Part shown: piece by piece, positions 13,001-25,785 of the stretch
Position numbering within the stretch: position 1 is the first letter of the stretch
Layout: each line of letters starts with the position of its first letter
DNA from: Diadema setosum
Taxonomy: Eukaryota; Echinodermata; Echinoidea; Diadematoida; Diadematidae
Assembly (NCBI RefSeq): GCF_964275005.1
Contig: NC_092686.1
Span: forward strand, 11,901,032 to 11,965,031
Reading direction: 5' to 3'
Length of the DNA stretch: 64,000 nucleotides
The notes under the pieces: generated by a model
The model's database searches: none
The model's input: only the letters and a program-made list of their open reading frames with translations
Told to the model about the DNA's origin: nothing
Translations under genes and position numbers: made by a program

Positions 13001-13737
13001 AGTACCGACAGCCCACAGAAGTAAAAATCGAGAATGGGATCAATAAGCAGGCGACCAGCAAAGCAGCTCAGCGCAAACGGGTTGAAGAGAATGTTGACGG
13101 CTTGAAAGAAGAAGGTGCTTGATAAGAGAATGAAGAGAGTCAGGATAGGAATGGAACAGGCCACTTTTAACCGGAGCGACATGATGTTGAACGCCAGTGC
13201 AACCACGAGTAGCCATAAGCTTGCCATATACGAAGACTTAATCATGCAGGCTATTCCAAATCCTACACATTCATATTTTTCCACGGTTGTCAGGAGGCGA
13301 GAAGTGTAGCCTATTTGGCCCGACACGCGCTCTGCAAAGGATCTGATAACTTTGACGATGAGGCTGGTGATGAGAAGTCCATTGGTTGCCTTGGTGATTG
13401 GTTCAGTCATGTCCAGGTTCACATCCATGAAGGAGATGATGCCAAGCAGACATCCAAACCAGAGGTGTGTGAAGCTCAAGGTGTAGTCCACGAGGTCAAA
13501 GTAGTAGTAGAGGATTGCGGAGAGGGAGAAGATGAGGAGACCGAATGCCGTCAGGAGGATGATGGTGGAATCTCCGGTCAGCTGCCAGCAGGTGTACAGC
13601 CCGAGGCATACAGAGGCAAAGAGAATAATACCATCGAGGATGGTGATGAGTTGCAACCTGCATCGAACATTGAGGGACTTCATGACAAAAAAGGGCAGGA
13701 CTAAGCAGTGGCTGGTTAGATACTTGACTGACGGCAT
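9509..13737 (-). CDS. TMEM168: Transmembrane protein 168 (TMEM168), complete coding region
   Basis: A multi-pass membrane protein whose biochemical role is poorly known. Joining 12473-13737, 10984-11258 and 9509-10056 gives 695 aa, against about 697 in human. I recognise it from the start (MPSVKYLTSHCLVL), from SILYYYF-like and WFGCLLGIISF-like segments, RIMASKG-like IMASRGLRY, IQRFFLYHMIDTYSCDFSTS, DTYFVYYSGH and the end TGHGFKLVKS, all with close vertebrate counterparts. Residues about 28-415 contain ten or eleven hydrophobic segments; residues 420-695 are mostly soluble. The start is supported by the family N-terminus and by an in-frame TAA five codons upstream. Both junctions keep frame: codon 422 is split AG|G and codon 514 is split G|AT. 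Its introns contain a 700-bp inverted-repeat element. Identification is firm; function is not shown by sequence. Confidence 0.95.
10984..11258 (-). CDS. TMEM168: TMEM168 coding exon 2 (residues 422-514)
   Basis: The acceptor is CCACAG|GGCTGATG and the donor GGCAG|GTGAGAG. It encodes SMGLLNTIQRFFLYHMIDTY and DTYFVYYSGHVHPNGDWALA, the most recognisable part of the protein. Confidence 0.93.
11301..11999. mobile_element. Inverted-repeat DNA element in TMEM168 intron 1
   Basis: The left end AAATGTGACCGTGCACCTCA plus AAACGAAC.TAAAGTC is matched in reverse by the right end ATTTGTGACCCTGCACCTCA plus AAACAAAC.AAAAGTC, about 35 bp with few mismatches. About 700 bp long with no recognisable transposase, so non-autonomous. 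Confidence 0.65.
11995..12315. repeat. Dispersed repeat, copy 2
   Basis: Second copy of the repeat at 8310-8490. It begins right at the edge of the 11301-11999 element and has roughly 150 bp of extra sequence before the shared CAAGAACCCACAAATAT end. Confidence 0.45.
12473..13737 (-). CDS. TMEM168: TMEM168 coding exon 1 (residues 1-422)
   Basis: Encodes nearly the whole membrane-embedded half, ending VVGPSSFCR. The donor is TGCAG|GTAACT on the minus strand. Long open frames on the opposite strand of this exon are shadows. Confidence 0.95.
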
Positions 13738-13954
13738 TGGTCCCCAAGGTTAGGGCAATGGTGAAGGGGAATGCTACTGGGTAATTTACTAGCAGGTCCA
13801 ACAGCACTGAAAAGAACTTCTATTCAGCACTGGCCTCCATCCATCTTCATAGGCCTGGATGATACAGTTGTGTCAATTCAAAATCCAAAATTGACAGATT
13901 TATGACCTTGATGTGTGTTCTGAGCAACCTTTGTTTGGTGGCGCAATCCTTTCT
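13738..13954 (-). other. Possible 5' UTR exon of TMEM168
   Basis: On the minus strand a pyrimidine-rich CTTGCTCTACAG|AGAAAGG at about 13954 would make a good acceptor for a leader exon running into the start codon at 13737. A CCAAT box (minus strand CTGGCCAATCGCA, near 14560) lies further upstream. No matching donor could be placed, so this is tentative. Confidence 0.3.
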
Positions 13955-16900
13955 CTGTAGAGCAAGAATAAAAAATGTAAAATACAGTCAAGCGTAAAAA
14001 ATACATCATTCAGAGACTTAAATATTCCCATCTTTATGATAGGCATTCTCATCACTATAAAAATTTATCATAATGGCCATCAAGTCACAGGCTGATAATT
14101 ACATTAATCCTATAAAGCCCAAGCAAGCTACATTGTATTTTGAACATTCCCTGAGGCTGTGTTCAGCACCATAACTTTTGAATCGAGTAGATGATTATCT
14201 GATTTTCTAATAATTAATGTTCTAATACCGTAATATTATATTACTGCTGCTTTCACTCAATCCACATTTGTAACCTGCGACAACGGTTTCAGGCAAAAGT
14301 CGCAGAGGAAATTCCCTCCTACATATAGGCAGGGTACAAAGATTTTGACCATTATTTTTGTTGATTTTGGGGTTTGGCAGAAACAGAATTTTTGATATGT
14401 TTTCTACATCTACACTGAATTTCATAGCATAAGACTGTTTTTCGTATCGAAAACGGAATTTTAAACACCCTATGTTGGATTGCACTTGTAAGTTTCGATC
14501 TTCTTTCGAACACTGCGCCAGTATGCCCAGTGTTGCTACGGAGCGGCATCTTGCATGCGATTGGCCAGTACATCGCACACATTTACATAGTTCGGCTTTT
14601 GGAGAGAGGTCTCGCAGCGTGTCGGATATGTTTTGTCCTAGCTCCATTGTCGTTGCAACAATCAATAGATACCAGTACGCTCGCTTTGTGGTGTATGCTC
14701 TTCGTTTGGCTTTCTATCAGGGCTTTTTTACGGCAATGTTCCACAACGGATGAGAAACAAAAAGTGAACAGCAACACTAGGCAACACTAACTTCCAACGT
14801 GAAAACAGATATGATAGGGAACATGGTTTGAACGTATCAGAGTCACAAATTGCCACACAAATGTGCAACATGCAATCGGAAACTTAACTTGAGAATTGTG
14901 CTTGTAGTAAATGTGACAGCAGGTTGACTCGAGACAGCAAAAGAGAGGAAAGGAGCAATTATAAATGACCAATATTCAAATACACTGTGCTAAATGCCGA
15001 AATTGCACCAGACAAAGTAGGGCCTAAAGTCATGTTTGTTTGTTTCTTTCTTTCTTTACTGCAAAATGCAACACATGCACGGCTCAAAAAGAAAACAACA
15101 GGAAGCGTGACCTTTGCCATCTTTCTGCCTTGGAAAGAGTCCCACAAAATGAGGAAGAAGAAGACGCTAGCTAGACCTAGGCCTAGATCTATCAGGATCT
15201 AGGTAAATTTATCTAGGTTTCTACATAAAAATCGAAGTTTACCATAACATGACAGAAAAGCCAGTAGGTGGGGCCCTGTTGTACTAAACGACATACACCC
15301 AGCACCCGCCCTAACTTAGCTGCATTCAGTCAACTTCTAATAACGTAGAAAAAAAATAGATAAATTCTATGACGACGCAACTCTGTAAAGAATTAAAAAC
15401 AAAACGCACCTTCTAACCGTTAGACAGCACTTTCGTCATTGCCACAAGAAATTGGCTTGTGAGGACATTAAACTTTGACAACTTTTCCGAGAACGTCTCA
15501 CTCCATGTTTCGTCAATAAACAAATTGAGACAAAATTGAACTACGCCCTCATGCGATATATCATTTCAATATTTTTTTTTTTGGGGGGGGGGGGGTGGGG
15601 TGGCAGCTATCCACCTCGTCCTACATTTTCATTCGAAATTATTTTTGTTTTGCGACGCTTTGCATTAGCACTGAATGAGCGCTTAAACGAACAAAAAACA
15701 AAAGCAACCCCAAGCACAGCAACAACAATAATAATTAACTATAACGAGGACAAAAAGCAACCCAAAAACAAAACAAACAAGCGTATAAACAAAGGGCGTT
15801 TCAGAAAGCTTGCCAGAGGGTTGTCACCTCATTTTCATAGCACAAGTGTACGTGTATCAAGCACTATGAAATTGAATCCGGATCCCGACAGTAGTTTGGC
15901 AGGAATAGTGCTGTATAATACTGAGGAGTCACAGTGCAGCCCGAACAGAATAATGCGATTTCTATCACCGAGGAATTCGTAATTTCACCGAGTGGCTCGA
16001 AATAGTGCGTGATTTTTAGCCCTGAATGAATTCATACAACGTAGTACACACATACAAACAGAAACAACGTACCACAGTCGTTCGTTTTTTCATCTTCTTG
16101 TTTTTTTTTTCTTTTGTCTACCAACATTTTCCCATTTCTTAAGATGGTATAACAATTAGGATACCCCTATGTTTAGCTATTCTTTCATCTCATTCATTTT
16201 CAATCGATCTTTGTTTAACTTCTTGAGAAGTTGAAAGTTTATTTTTAGTTCTCCTATAAACGGAATCCTATACTGAATTAAAAGTATCATTATTTTGTGA
16301 GTAATTGTTCCTCCCTGCATTATTTCATCAACATAGACTTCTTTCTCATTTATAACAACAGATTGAATAAATCACCACAATCTCTCAAAGGACTCGATCT
16401 TTTTTTTTTTTACAAGTGAAAATAAGTACTATATGAGGTCATATACCGATAACACATTACACTACATATCCATGGGAAAAAAAATATGGTAAAGCGCACT
16501 ATACGTGAACACTACGTCACGATATAGCATACTTTCCTATAACGACATTGTGTCTTCAACAAAATAGCAATGTTATGTTTGGTCACATCACTATGTAAAC
16601 CAATCACTGAACATGATTTTATTGATAAAGGCTATAACAATAACTCTAACACATGCAAATAATCTATTCTGAGCACTGAAATGGATTCAGCTGCAGGGGG
16701 TAGAAAAGCTTGTTGTTATATAGGTGCTCAGAGAATAACAATAGATAGGTGTTGATAAATGCGTATGGCGATATAAAGTTACAGGAAAAAAAAAAAAAAA
16801 AACCCAAACGTTCGTGGTTCTCATCGGTCTCACGTGATACAAAGATTCGCTTTGCTTGTGAGTCACTAATTGAGGTCACCTAAACTGCTAGCTGCTGATT

Positions 16901-17538
16901 GGTTATTTTCAAATTCCACCATCCATGATCATTAACTTGTAATGAGCGTGTAATTGTTGTACTTTCACATTTAAGGTGCACGAAAAGGGACAGTGATTGG
17001 TCGATTTAAGGTTTGAAATATTGATACTTTTTATTTTGTGGGATTTCAGTTTTCTTTTTCTTTTTTTATGACAAACTTAGTAAAATTTATTGACAGGTCA
17101 TGGAGGTAATTGTATCTGGGGAACCTTATATCTGTACCAATATAATGGATGTTGTGCTGATGGTTCTATGAAAATTCATATGACACACTATATGGGCTCA
17201 TCATCACCATATCAACAGATTGTTTTCCTTGTTGCTTTGCTTTTACTTAATTTTTATCATGGTATTTTTACGCCATGTTTATAGCAGATATTAATCTCAC
17301 ATCACATCATGACCTAGGCGCTATATGAATTGAAAAAAGGCAGATATCTTTTCGAAAAGTTTGGTTCGTGTTGGAGAATATTATAGCGGAGAAAGTATTC
17401 CATAAAAAGTGGACATACAGTCCTTACCAAGAGGATGAATGTTGTGACCTTCCTCCCCGCCCACTTTTTATTACTTAATTATTATTAGCAATTTGTCAGC
17501 GGTGCTACCGGTAATCAGTGATTCATGGTTTGTTTTAT

Positions 17539-17565
17539 CAGGGAGGTGGGAAATTCACCTCCCTG
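17539..17565. other. Perfect 10-bp stem hairpin
   Basis: CAGGGAGGTG, a 7-nt loop, then CACCTCCCTG. It sits at the start of a moderately GC-rich 220-bp stretch (to about 17760) that also has GGGAGTT and AACTCCC in inverted order. A small mobile element is possible but its ends are not clear. Confidence 0.4.
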
Positions 17566-17985
17566 GTTTGAGCGTGGGCTGTAATAGGTACGTTCTTGAA
17601 TGAATTATCCATAGGTGCTTGCCTGGAGAGGGTATTACGCATAGAAGGTACCTTCATGACTCGTCAGGTGACGGAATACAGGGAGTTAATGTGGCCGAGA
17701 CACCGGGAACTCCCTATACCCTGGACAGCAATTATTATTACATGACCATCTCAACATTAGTCACAGCGTGTCGGTGTATACACTTTTTCCAGCCTGGCCT
17801 GAAGTCTTACTGGCTCCTGGCCAGCAATTTCAATATTTCAAAATGTGTTTTTTTGTGTTTTCTTTTTACCTTATTAATGGTATATCAATAAATTTCATTA
17901 ATCATATTTTGCAATGTCGATATAAAATGCACTTATATCTTCTGTAAAAAAAAAAAATCGCATTTACATGTTTTGTTGGAGATAT

Positions 17986-18215
17986 TAATGAATGAATGAA
18001 TGAATGAATGAACGAATGAATAAATGAATGAATAAATGAATGAATGAATGAATGAATGAATGAATGAATGAATGAACGAATGAATAAATGAATGAATAAA
18101 TAAATGAATGAATGAATGAATGAATGAATGAATAAATGAATATGAATGAATAAATGAATGAATGAATGGATATGAATGAATAAATGAATGAATGAATGAA
18201 TGAATGAATGAATGA
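17986..18215. repeat. (ATGA)n tetranucleotide tract
   Basis: About 230 bp of TGAA/ATGA repeats with sporadic AATA and AACG variants. It makes long FIHS-repeat open frames on the minus strand that are not genes. Confidence 0.95.
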
Positions 18216-18253
18216 ACAGAATCAAGGTAAAAGCTGACAAGTGCTCTCCTCAA

Positions 18254-18700
18254 TTAAAGGGAACAATTTTTGGAGCCATCATTGCTGGATAAGGAGACTA
18301 CTATACTTCATGACGTCATCATGGACACCAATGTAAAGAAAAGAGAATTCCACAAAATTTGACTTTTCATGAAAAGTACACATTCCATCGACTTGTTACT
18401 GACATTATGATAAGTGTAATACCATTCCCCTGCTTTCTGAAAGAGGTAAATCAAGTGCTCTTTCATTGTGCTAGAAAAGTGAAAAATTTGCTGAATTTTC
18501 TTTATATTTTCTTCATGACATTGTTGACCATAATGACGCAATGAACTATAGTAGTCTCCTTATCTAGTGATGATGTCACCAAAAATGTAAAAATTCATAA
18601 CTTTTGAATCGATTGCCCAATTTTCCTCAAACTTTCACTGATGTGTTGTAATGATATTGCTGCCTTCACTCAATCCACATTTATAATTTGAGCTTTGGTC
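18254..18700. mobile_element. Fold-back element, same family as 60903-61425
   Basis: After TTAAAGGGA the left arm (GGATAAGGAGACTACTATA, then TTCATGACGTCAT) is matched in reverse by 18529-18583. Beyond that the right end (CGATTGCCCAATTTTCCTCA, CACTGATGTGTTGTAATGAT, TTCACTCAATCCACATTT) is shared with the 61-kb copy. A short end fragment (CTTTCACTCAATCCACATTT) also lies at 14250-14275. Confidence 0.6.
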
Positions 18701-18803
18701 CGATCCGGGTCGATGCATGTGTGTCTTTTTTTTTCTTTTGACTTTGTAGGCTGCCACTTACCTGTGCATAATATGCTGCAGTAAGCAAAACCAGGTATAG
18801 AAT

Positions 18804-18847
18804 CAATTGAATTGAATTGAATTGAATTGAATTGAATTGAATTGAAT
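18804..18847. repeat. (ATTGA)n pentanucleotide microsatellite
   Basis: About nine units of ATTGA. Similar AATTC/ATTGA runs recur at 10845-10862 and 46590-46614. Confidence 0.9.
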
Positions 18848-19522
18848 GCGATTGATTTCATTCTTCGATGATTCCATCAGGAAAACGTAAGAGTCCTCTT
18901 ACACCTCCCTCAAGTCCCTGATTGCACTGTCATTTCACCATCCCTACGAGGCCACCCCACCCCATGCACCCCCACACACAAGAACTTGGACATAAGATCC
19001 TTCATTCTGCTACAACACAAAATGACTCTATAAAGTTATACTGCGCCACAGAATCTTCCCATCATGCCTCTCTGGCTGCCCGTAATCAATCCTTTACAAA
19101 GATTAAGGACGTGTTTGATTTCCTCAAGCAGAATTCAAGTCTTCTAGCTCTTTAGAGTAAATCTATATAGGAGCCTATTAAGAACCATAAATTCATGTGC
19201 GTTCGTAAGGATGCTATACTCGCACAAATTGTATAGCATTGATTTCCTCGCTGAAGACAATTTCGTTACCATTCGTGACTTTCATTACAAGAATAGGTGA
19301 ACACCTCATTTGAAAAGAATACATTACAATGATATTATATCTGCGAAACCACATCAATTGTAGGCCCTACCCTTGTTATATTTTACAGTATAATCATAAA
19401 TTATGTTCCATGTATTTACTCGCCATTGGATTGTATTTGCCAAACTGCGGAAGTGAAATTCATCAAAACAAACCTTCAGTTCAATGGCATGATTCTCCAA
19501 ACGAAAGCTTACTGAGGTTATA

Positions 19523-19590
19523 TCAGTTCTAAAAATTTGCACACAAAGTGAGAATCGATGCTCACTTTGTGTGCAAATTTTAGAACTGAC
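19523..19590. other. Near-perfect 30-bp inverted repeat with 8-nt loop
   Basis: TCAGTTCTAAAAATTTGCAC plus ACAAAGTGAG is followed by AATCGATG and then its reverse complement with one base bulged. This would form a stable hairpin in RNA or DNA. It lies in unique-looking AT-rich sequence, with no gene nearby. Confidence 0.75.
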
Positions 19591-22500
19591 ATCTATTTTG
19601 GTCAGTAATTCTTTTTCCAAACATTCGTCGTCACTTCTGATAAAAATTTCTTGGGCAATGAATCACTATGCGAACAATGACTCAAGGAGGTATGATATTC
19701 TATACTAAGCCACAAAATGTAGAAACAACCGCGATCTATGTCCTATCCGACGCATCATAACGTTTCCTGTATATCAGGAAGTGAACATGGAGAGAGCTCG
19801 TATCATAGCTTCCGAATTTCCAACACATTTTGAGCCCTCAGGTTTAGAGGTTAATCAGCAACCGCGATCTCTTCCAAATCATTGAAATCCCGTTTCGATT
19901 CTAAAGAAGTACAATAAGGCATCTTCGATAGAGGACAATAATACAATTTCATTGAGACCAAAATATATTTAGATGTATTTGATGAACCTAATCAAGACAT
20001 TCGGTGATAATTGAAACTGCACAAACAATACTATTGACTGCAAACACTTCGGAAACAGAGATTCAAGTCGGGGATATATACTCTAAGAAACAAAGATGAA
20101 GTATTTGACACAATCTGATAAGATCTTACAGTATGGTCTCGGTTGGGCATTCCGTAATCCATTCTATTCAGAATTTACATTTTTTATGGGCCCGAGGAAA
20201 AGATGGTGGTAATCGACAGAGACGTCACATGCATCGTCAGTGACACCAAAAAAGAAAAAAAAAAATAACCAACAACAACAACAAACAAAACAATAAAAAA
20301 GAAACAAAGCCAAACAAAAACAAAAACTGTATCACCACCAGACTTTGAGAAACAGCAACTGGCAAATTTATTTCTCGCCCTCGAGCGCCATGTCTATCTT
20401 CGAAAACTCTCGAAGATTTTCCACCCCAAGTGGGCCAGCATGCTGTACACTCATTCGCATAAATACATATTCATGACAACATACACACACACAAGCACAA
20501 ACAAACGCAAAAACACACACATACACACTCTTTCTCTCTCGTTCTGCATTGTGTTCTGCTATACATGATATCAGACAGTATGAATCGCTTGATTCTCTCA
20601 TTGACTGACGAAGAATCATTCCTTTTTTTTTTTTCTTTCTTTTTAAGAGGGTCGTTGACCCCATGTAGTAATACTGAGAGCAGGATATCGGAGCCTTGAA
20701 CCAACATGTCATGAATGTTTTAGTATAGCATTTGGCAATGCGGAAAATAATGATATCAAATAAAAGGGAAATGCGAGAACATCGATACACCTTTTTAAAG
20801 TGATAGATGAATAATAGTTACTAAATTTAATACAGGACCTAGACGGTTTTGTCGACAGAACACTTTTTCTTATTCAGATTATGCTTTTCAACGCAATTCG
20901 AGACTAACAGAATACTTGTAGTCAAAGACAGTGGGCTGACACAGTTTTTTTTTCTGTTATTCTTGTGGGTTTTGTGTGTGTGTGTGTTTTTGTTTTGTTT
21001 TGTTTTGGGTTTTTTTGTGGGTTTTTTTTTTTTGGTTGATTTTCTTGTACTGGTTTGAATCTAGACGTGGATTACTGAAAACCAGGGGTGTACAATCTAC
21101 TGAGCTCAACCTTGTTCAGGGTGGACGCACAACAATAGAAATTTCCCTCAAGGTGTCTTTTCCCTGGTATTTTTATCACATTCCCTCCACAAACGTGAAT
21201 CAGAACACAGCCAGAGCGCTGGGATATACTCATCACCTGGCCATGTGACACAAAGTTTGTATCTGTTTTAGGAAGTGACAAATATCTGTAGTCGAAATCC
21301 AGGCGCGGCAGCAGTGGACTTCAAAAAGAGAGCAGGAAAATTGTGGGCTCAATACCGGAACCAATATCTACCTAATACTCAGGGATTCTTTGTTTTGTCT
21401 ATCCGGTATCGAAGGAAAAATGAAACAGTCCTATTCCTACGTTTGGAATCGACGCTCTCATGGTTGACGGGTGGACTGCCATTCGAGTTCGGGCGGGAAC
21501 CAGTCAGCACATACACGAACAAAAGGTTATGATTCCGTTTCGTGGCTTCGTCGAGAGAATTCGAACTGTCTTCGTTTGTCATCTCGTCCTCGCAAGATTC
21601 TATCACTTCGAATTGGATTAGCACGAGAGGAAGTTGAATAATTCTCGACGGTTACCACACAGAACTCTGAGAGCAAACTTCATATCGACCGTGCGTCAGT
21701 CGGCATTTTCCCGCTTATATTCATCTTCCGTCGCTGTCTGTGTTTCTCTGTCGAGGATTTTTAGAACCCCGGACTAGTCTTTTAGGATCGTTAACTGGTC
21801 ATTTATTGTCCTAAAAGTGAGTATACACAACATCATTTCTTTTTTTTTTTGTTCTTTTTTTTTACCAACTAGTATCCGCTATATTGTTCTTTTCAACAGC
21901 ATACAATCTACCAATGGAGGGTTGTTGTTTTTTTTTTTTTAAATCCCAACAGTGTAAGAATATACAACTTCAGGGGAATCACGTACACTGCTTTTGTAAT
22001 CTAGAAAGATGCCAAACGTTTAGCACAAGAAAAATTCATCAGATTTATATACTGTTTCTCCATAACTGTTGTCTCTCTGTGGAATTTCTGCTCTAACAAA
22101 ATATTTTGAAGAATTGCGACACTGAAAAACATATAACACAGTAAAATTGTGTCTTTTGTCTATTACGTATCTCCTTGAGAAAAAAAAAGGTTATGGGCTG
22201 ACATAAGCTTGAAAATCAAATCATGTCATCATCTATAAAGACTGCATCTACTGTCTAATTACTTCGATTAATAAGTGAGGGTTCTCATGACACTGTATGA
22301 AGCATGAAAACATTGCGAAAAACCTTCCAGTCTGCAGTGTTAAGCGGGGTCAATGAGTTATATGCACTTACGATATTCAGCTGTAATAGAATGAAATGCA
22401 ACTTTGTGGTCATAATGAATTGACACTTGAATGATAACCATTTTACGGTCTAAAACGAGGGCTGCAATATATTCTATTTGCCAGTACTTCAGCATGTCCA

Positions 22501-23535
22501 TTTGTGCTCATCATCCTGAACACATCCTGCATGATATTTATTTGATAAGTTTCACAATCAAATTTTGTTCGGGCTCACGGTGACTCAGACTACACTCTAA
22601 AAGACGTAAGAACACTTCGCTTGAAAATTCGTTGTTATTGTCTTTTAGTGACGTATTAGCAGAGTTATCTCGAGAACCACTGTGCCAAAGATTATCAATT
22701 CATATATTCACTATACCCTACAAACACTTTTAAAGTAGGTTCGATTTCGATAGAGAGGTGAACAGGCCGCGCAATGCATGGTATAAGTAGTATACGGAAT
22801 TGCTCGATGACAGAGACAGGATTACACAGGTGGTTTAACCATTATGACGTCATAGCATAGTCCCCACAACAGCTTCTGTAAGCGGCTGACTCGTTAATGG
22901 TTTAGATAGGATGATAATAATTGTAAACGGGCAAGCCTTTAATGCAAAGGATTGCGCAGGGACATCACGCAGATCGACGCAAGGGAAAGTATGACAAGAA
23001 GAGGGACCTATCTGGTTTTAAAAAGGTATTCGAATTCTTGCAAAACGCCATAAGAGCAGCATGTCGTTACAAAAGGAAAGCGTCACGTACGATACCTTAC
23101 AGATTGGTGTACAAGTGTAGGTGCATATGTTTGAATAGACACCAAAATATAAAGCTCCAAATACAGGTTTAGACAATGTTGAGTCACCATGCGAGTCTTT
23201 TCTAATGTCGCATGAATTATTGATCTAAAGGTGGTATTTGCCTCAGCCGCGTGTGAAACATTAAGAAAGCAATTTTACTTTTACTTTGACTAATAACACT
23301 TATAAAGATAATTCACTTGACGAAAAAAAAATGAATCGGAAATATTATTACCCACATGGACCAAATAGCAAACAAAGATCGTGAAAAGGAAAAAAACAAC
23401 AACAATAATTTGTATCTGCGAGTCTATTGTTGACCATGGTAACCTATTGGTCATTATTAATAGCAATCCTGATCATGTGATTAAAGTAAATGTGATGTTT
23501 CTTGCGTGCTGCTCATTTTTCTGTTTTTTTTTTTT

Positions 23536-23536
<1 letters not shown>

Positions 23537-23568
<32 letters not shown>
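23537..23568. repeat. (AG)n microsatellite
   Basis: About 16 AG units after a T-run. Confidence 0.9.
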
Positions 23569-23569
<1 letters not shown>

Positions 23570-23941
23570 CCCAAGAAACATCATAAATATGCTTCTTTTA
23601 TATGCATCAATTATTCAACTGTTGTTCTCATCGTAGCAGAATTGTACCATTCCAGGAAAAAAAAATAACAAAGCAAAAACGTAGAAAAAAAAATGGTGAT
23701 GCAATGCTCATTGCGTAGTTGGCATTTTGATTACTTTAAGCCTAAATCTTTGTTGGACAAAATGTTGGATGTCCCAATAACATTCTGCGAATAGGTTGGT
23801 TTGCCAACTCACACTTCCTGATAATGTTCAAAGTTACGTGTTAAAAAAAAAGCCACAAATTTATATTCTATTACTTCTCATGACGCGCTATTATGAACTA
23901 GATCGAATAATTCAATAAAATTACATAATGATATTGTGTCA

Positions 23942-24178
23942 TTAACCAGGGTAGCCCATTCAGTGTTAGCACTGCTCTTCACAAGGGCCTTGCCTTTATA
24001 CCCAGTTGTACCCCATGGTCCCCAGCATTGCTAGATCATTTTACGTCTTGGTGGACTAGAACGTCATGGGTATAAGCGTGTGGTCCAAGGACGTAAGCAC
24101 TTGGCATACCGCAGGAGCAGGACTCAAACTCGGGAGCTATACGTTTGAAAGTCAAGAGTCTTACCCACTATGATTCCC
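23942..24178 (-). mobile_element. tRNA-derived SINE
   Basis: Read on the minus strand, CATAGTGGGTAAGACTCTTG resembles a tRNA A-box region and about 40 bp later CGAGTTTGAGTCCTG resembles a B box, the internal RNA polymerase III promoter of tRNA genes. The following 170 bp is unrelated to tRNA and ends near GGGCTACCCTGG. No folded acceptor stem or 3' partner is seen, so it is a SINE rather than a tRNA gene. Copies elsewhere are needed to prove the borders. Confidence 0.55.
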
Positions 24179-25260
24179 TCCCCCCCCCCCCCCCCACACA
24201 CACACATACAAAAGAATACAACAACAACACAAGACAAAACAAAACAAAACAAAAGAAGCAAAACCGCTCAGATTTTCCCAGCAATAGTTTAAGGACTTTG
24301 GTGTGAAAAAGATTCTTGTTAGGAAGTCTTCACAATCATGCAGTGATAAAAGAGAACAAATTAGTAAGACTTGTGATTCAATTCGTGTCTGGGGTTGACT
24401 CTGTGGGATTCTTGTTTCCCAACAAACCTGATCAGGGTTACTGGGTTACTCATGGAAATTACTCACGGCACAGCTGGATTCACCTCAGTGTAACATACGT
24501 TGTGTCTTAAAGTGCCGTTTCTCTTAAATGATGTGGGCAAATACCACACTTAATAGAAGGGGAAATCTATATTAAAAAAAAGGAAGAAAACACGTTATTA
24601 ATGTGAGGAATACCATCTACGCGAAGATGAGAAAAATTGCGTTAGTATGACCATCCACTTGTCAAACATTTGTCGTTGTTGTTGTTGTTGTTGTTCATCG
24701 GGGTTCAATGAATACAATTCAAACACAGCTTATTGCCGAGGATGTTACGTATCTTCACCAGTTCTCGCTATAGCATTATTCTCACAGTTTACAATGAGAG
24801 TCAAAATGGCCTCAAACATAACATCAGCAGTTGGGCTGATTGATTGTCAAGAGCCTATCTACGAAGACTACTTCACAAGAATCTCAACAGACACCGGAAA
24901 TTATTTATCCTTGGTGTACAGATTTGTCTAGGATACGGACTCTACAAAACATTTCCTAACCATCACATCCGAAAATAAATACAGCCATCACCAACTTGGC
25001 CAATCATACACCGCCATCAAGAAGGCGCCTGAACTCTGTTATGAAGTCGTTGAAAAACGATTGGGTAAATTATTAACATTTTCCTCTATTTAATGTCGGC
25101 TTTGCAGCCTTGTCCTCTCGCTTAATTATTCATAAATGTATATTACCGAAATCTTCCGGTGATTATCGTCGTAAGTTAGACAGCGAGCTAACTAAAAGTT
25201 TCCGGCAAATTAGAAGCTCATCTTTATACGGCGCCTACTGATCGCATCATCATTAGAGCG

Positions 25261-25291
<31 letters not shown>

Positions 25292-25740
25292 TACACACAC
25301 GCACACATGCACAACCCCACCCCATGCACTGACCTAGAATTGAGGAAAGTGATGATAACTTGACATTTCAGACTGACGCAAAGATGCGATCTGCTTCAGA
25401 TCATCCAGCGCCTCCGAAGCCTCATCATCAATGCCATCATTTACGAGAAAATTAGTAACGGATCGCTGCAGTGAACCCACTATTCCAACTTTCAATATCA
25501 GAGCAACTGCAGTTGCGTCTAATGATAATACTTGCTTTCAACATGGACATTAAAAAAAAGAGATAAAGTGACTCCCTTCTATACTTAAACGGAGAATGTT
25601 TTTCGGTGATATGAGTAAATCATGCCTGTAAAGGAATTGTCTTAAGAATATCAATAAGTCCTGTTTGTTTCTGTGCTTTATCGACAAAGCGTACTGCATC
25701 AACTGGGAAATTGATAATTAAATTGATGAATATTATAAAT

Positions 25741-25784
<44 letters not shown>
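25741..25784. repeat. (GATA)n microsatellite
   Basis: Eleven GATA units running into GTAA units. Confidence 0.95.

Positions 25785-25785
<1 letters not shown>

Noticed and set aside
12509-13753. Several open frames antisense to TMEM168 exon 1
   Set aside because: Shadows of a well-supported conserved exon; none resembles a known protein.
14472-14790. Overlapping short open frames on both strands near a CCAAT box
   Set aside because: No family resemblance. The GC-richer composition is better explained as the TMEM168 promoter area.
17902-18253. FIHS-repeat proteins on the minus strand
   Set aside because: Translations of the ATGA microsatellite.
24110-24180. A tRNA gene
   Set aside because: Only box A/B-like sequences are present; no complete cloverleaf, so called a SINE.
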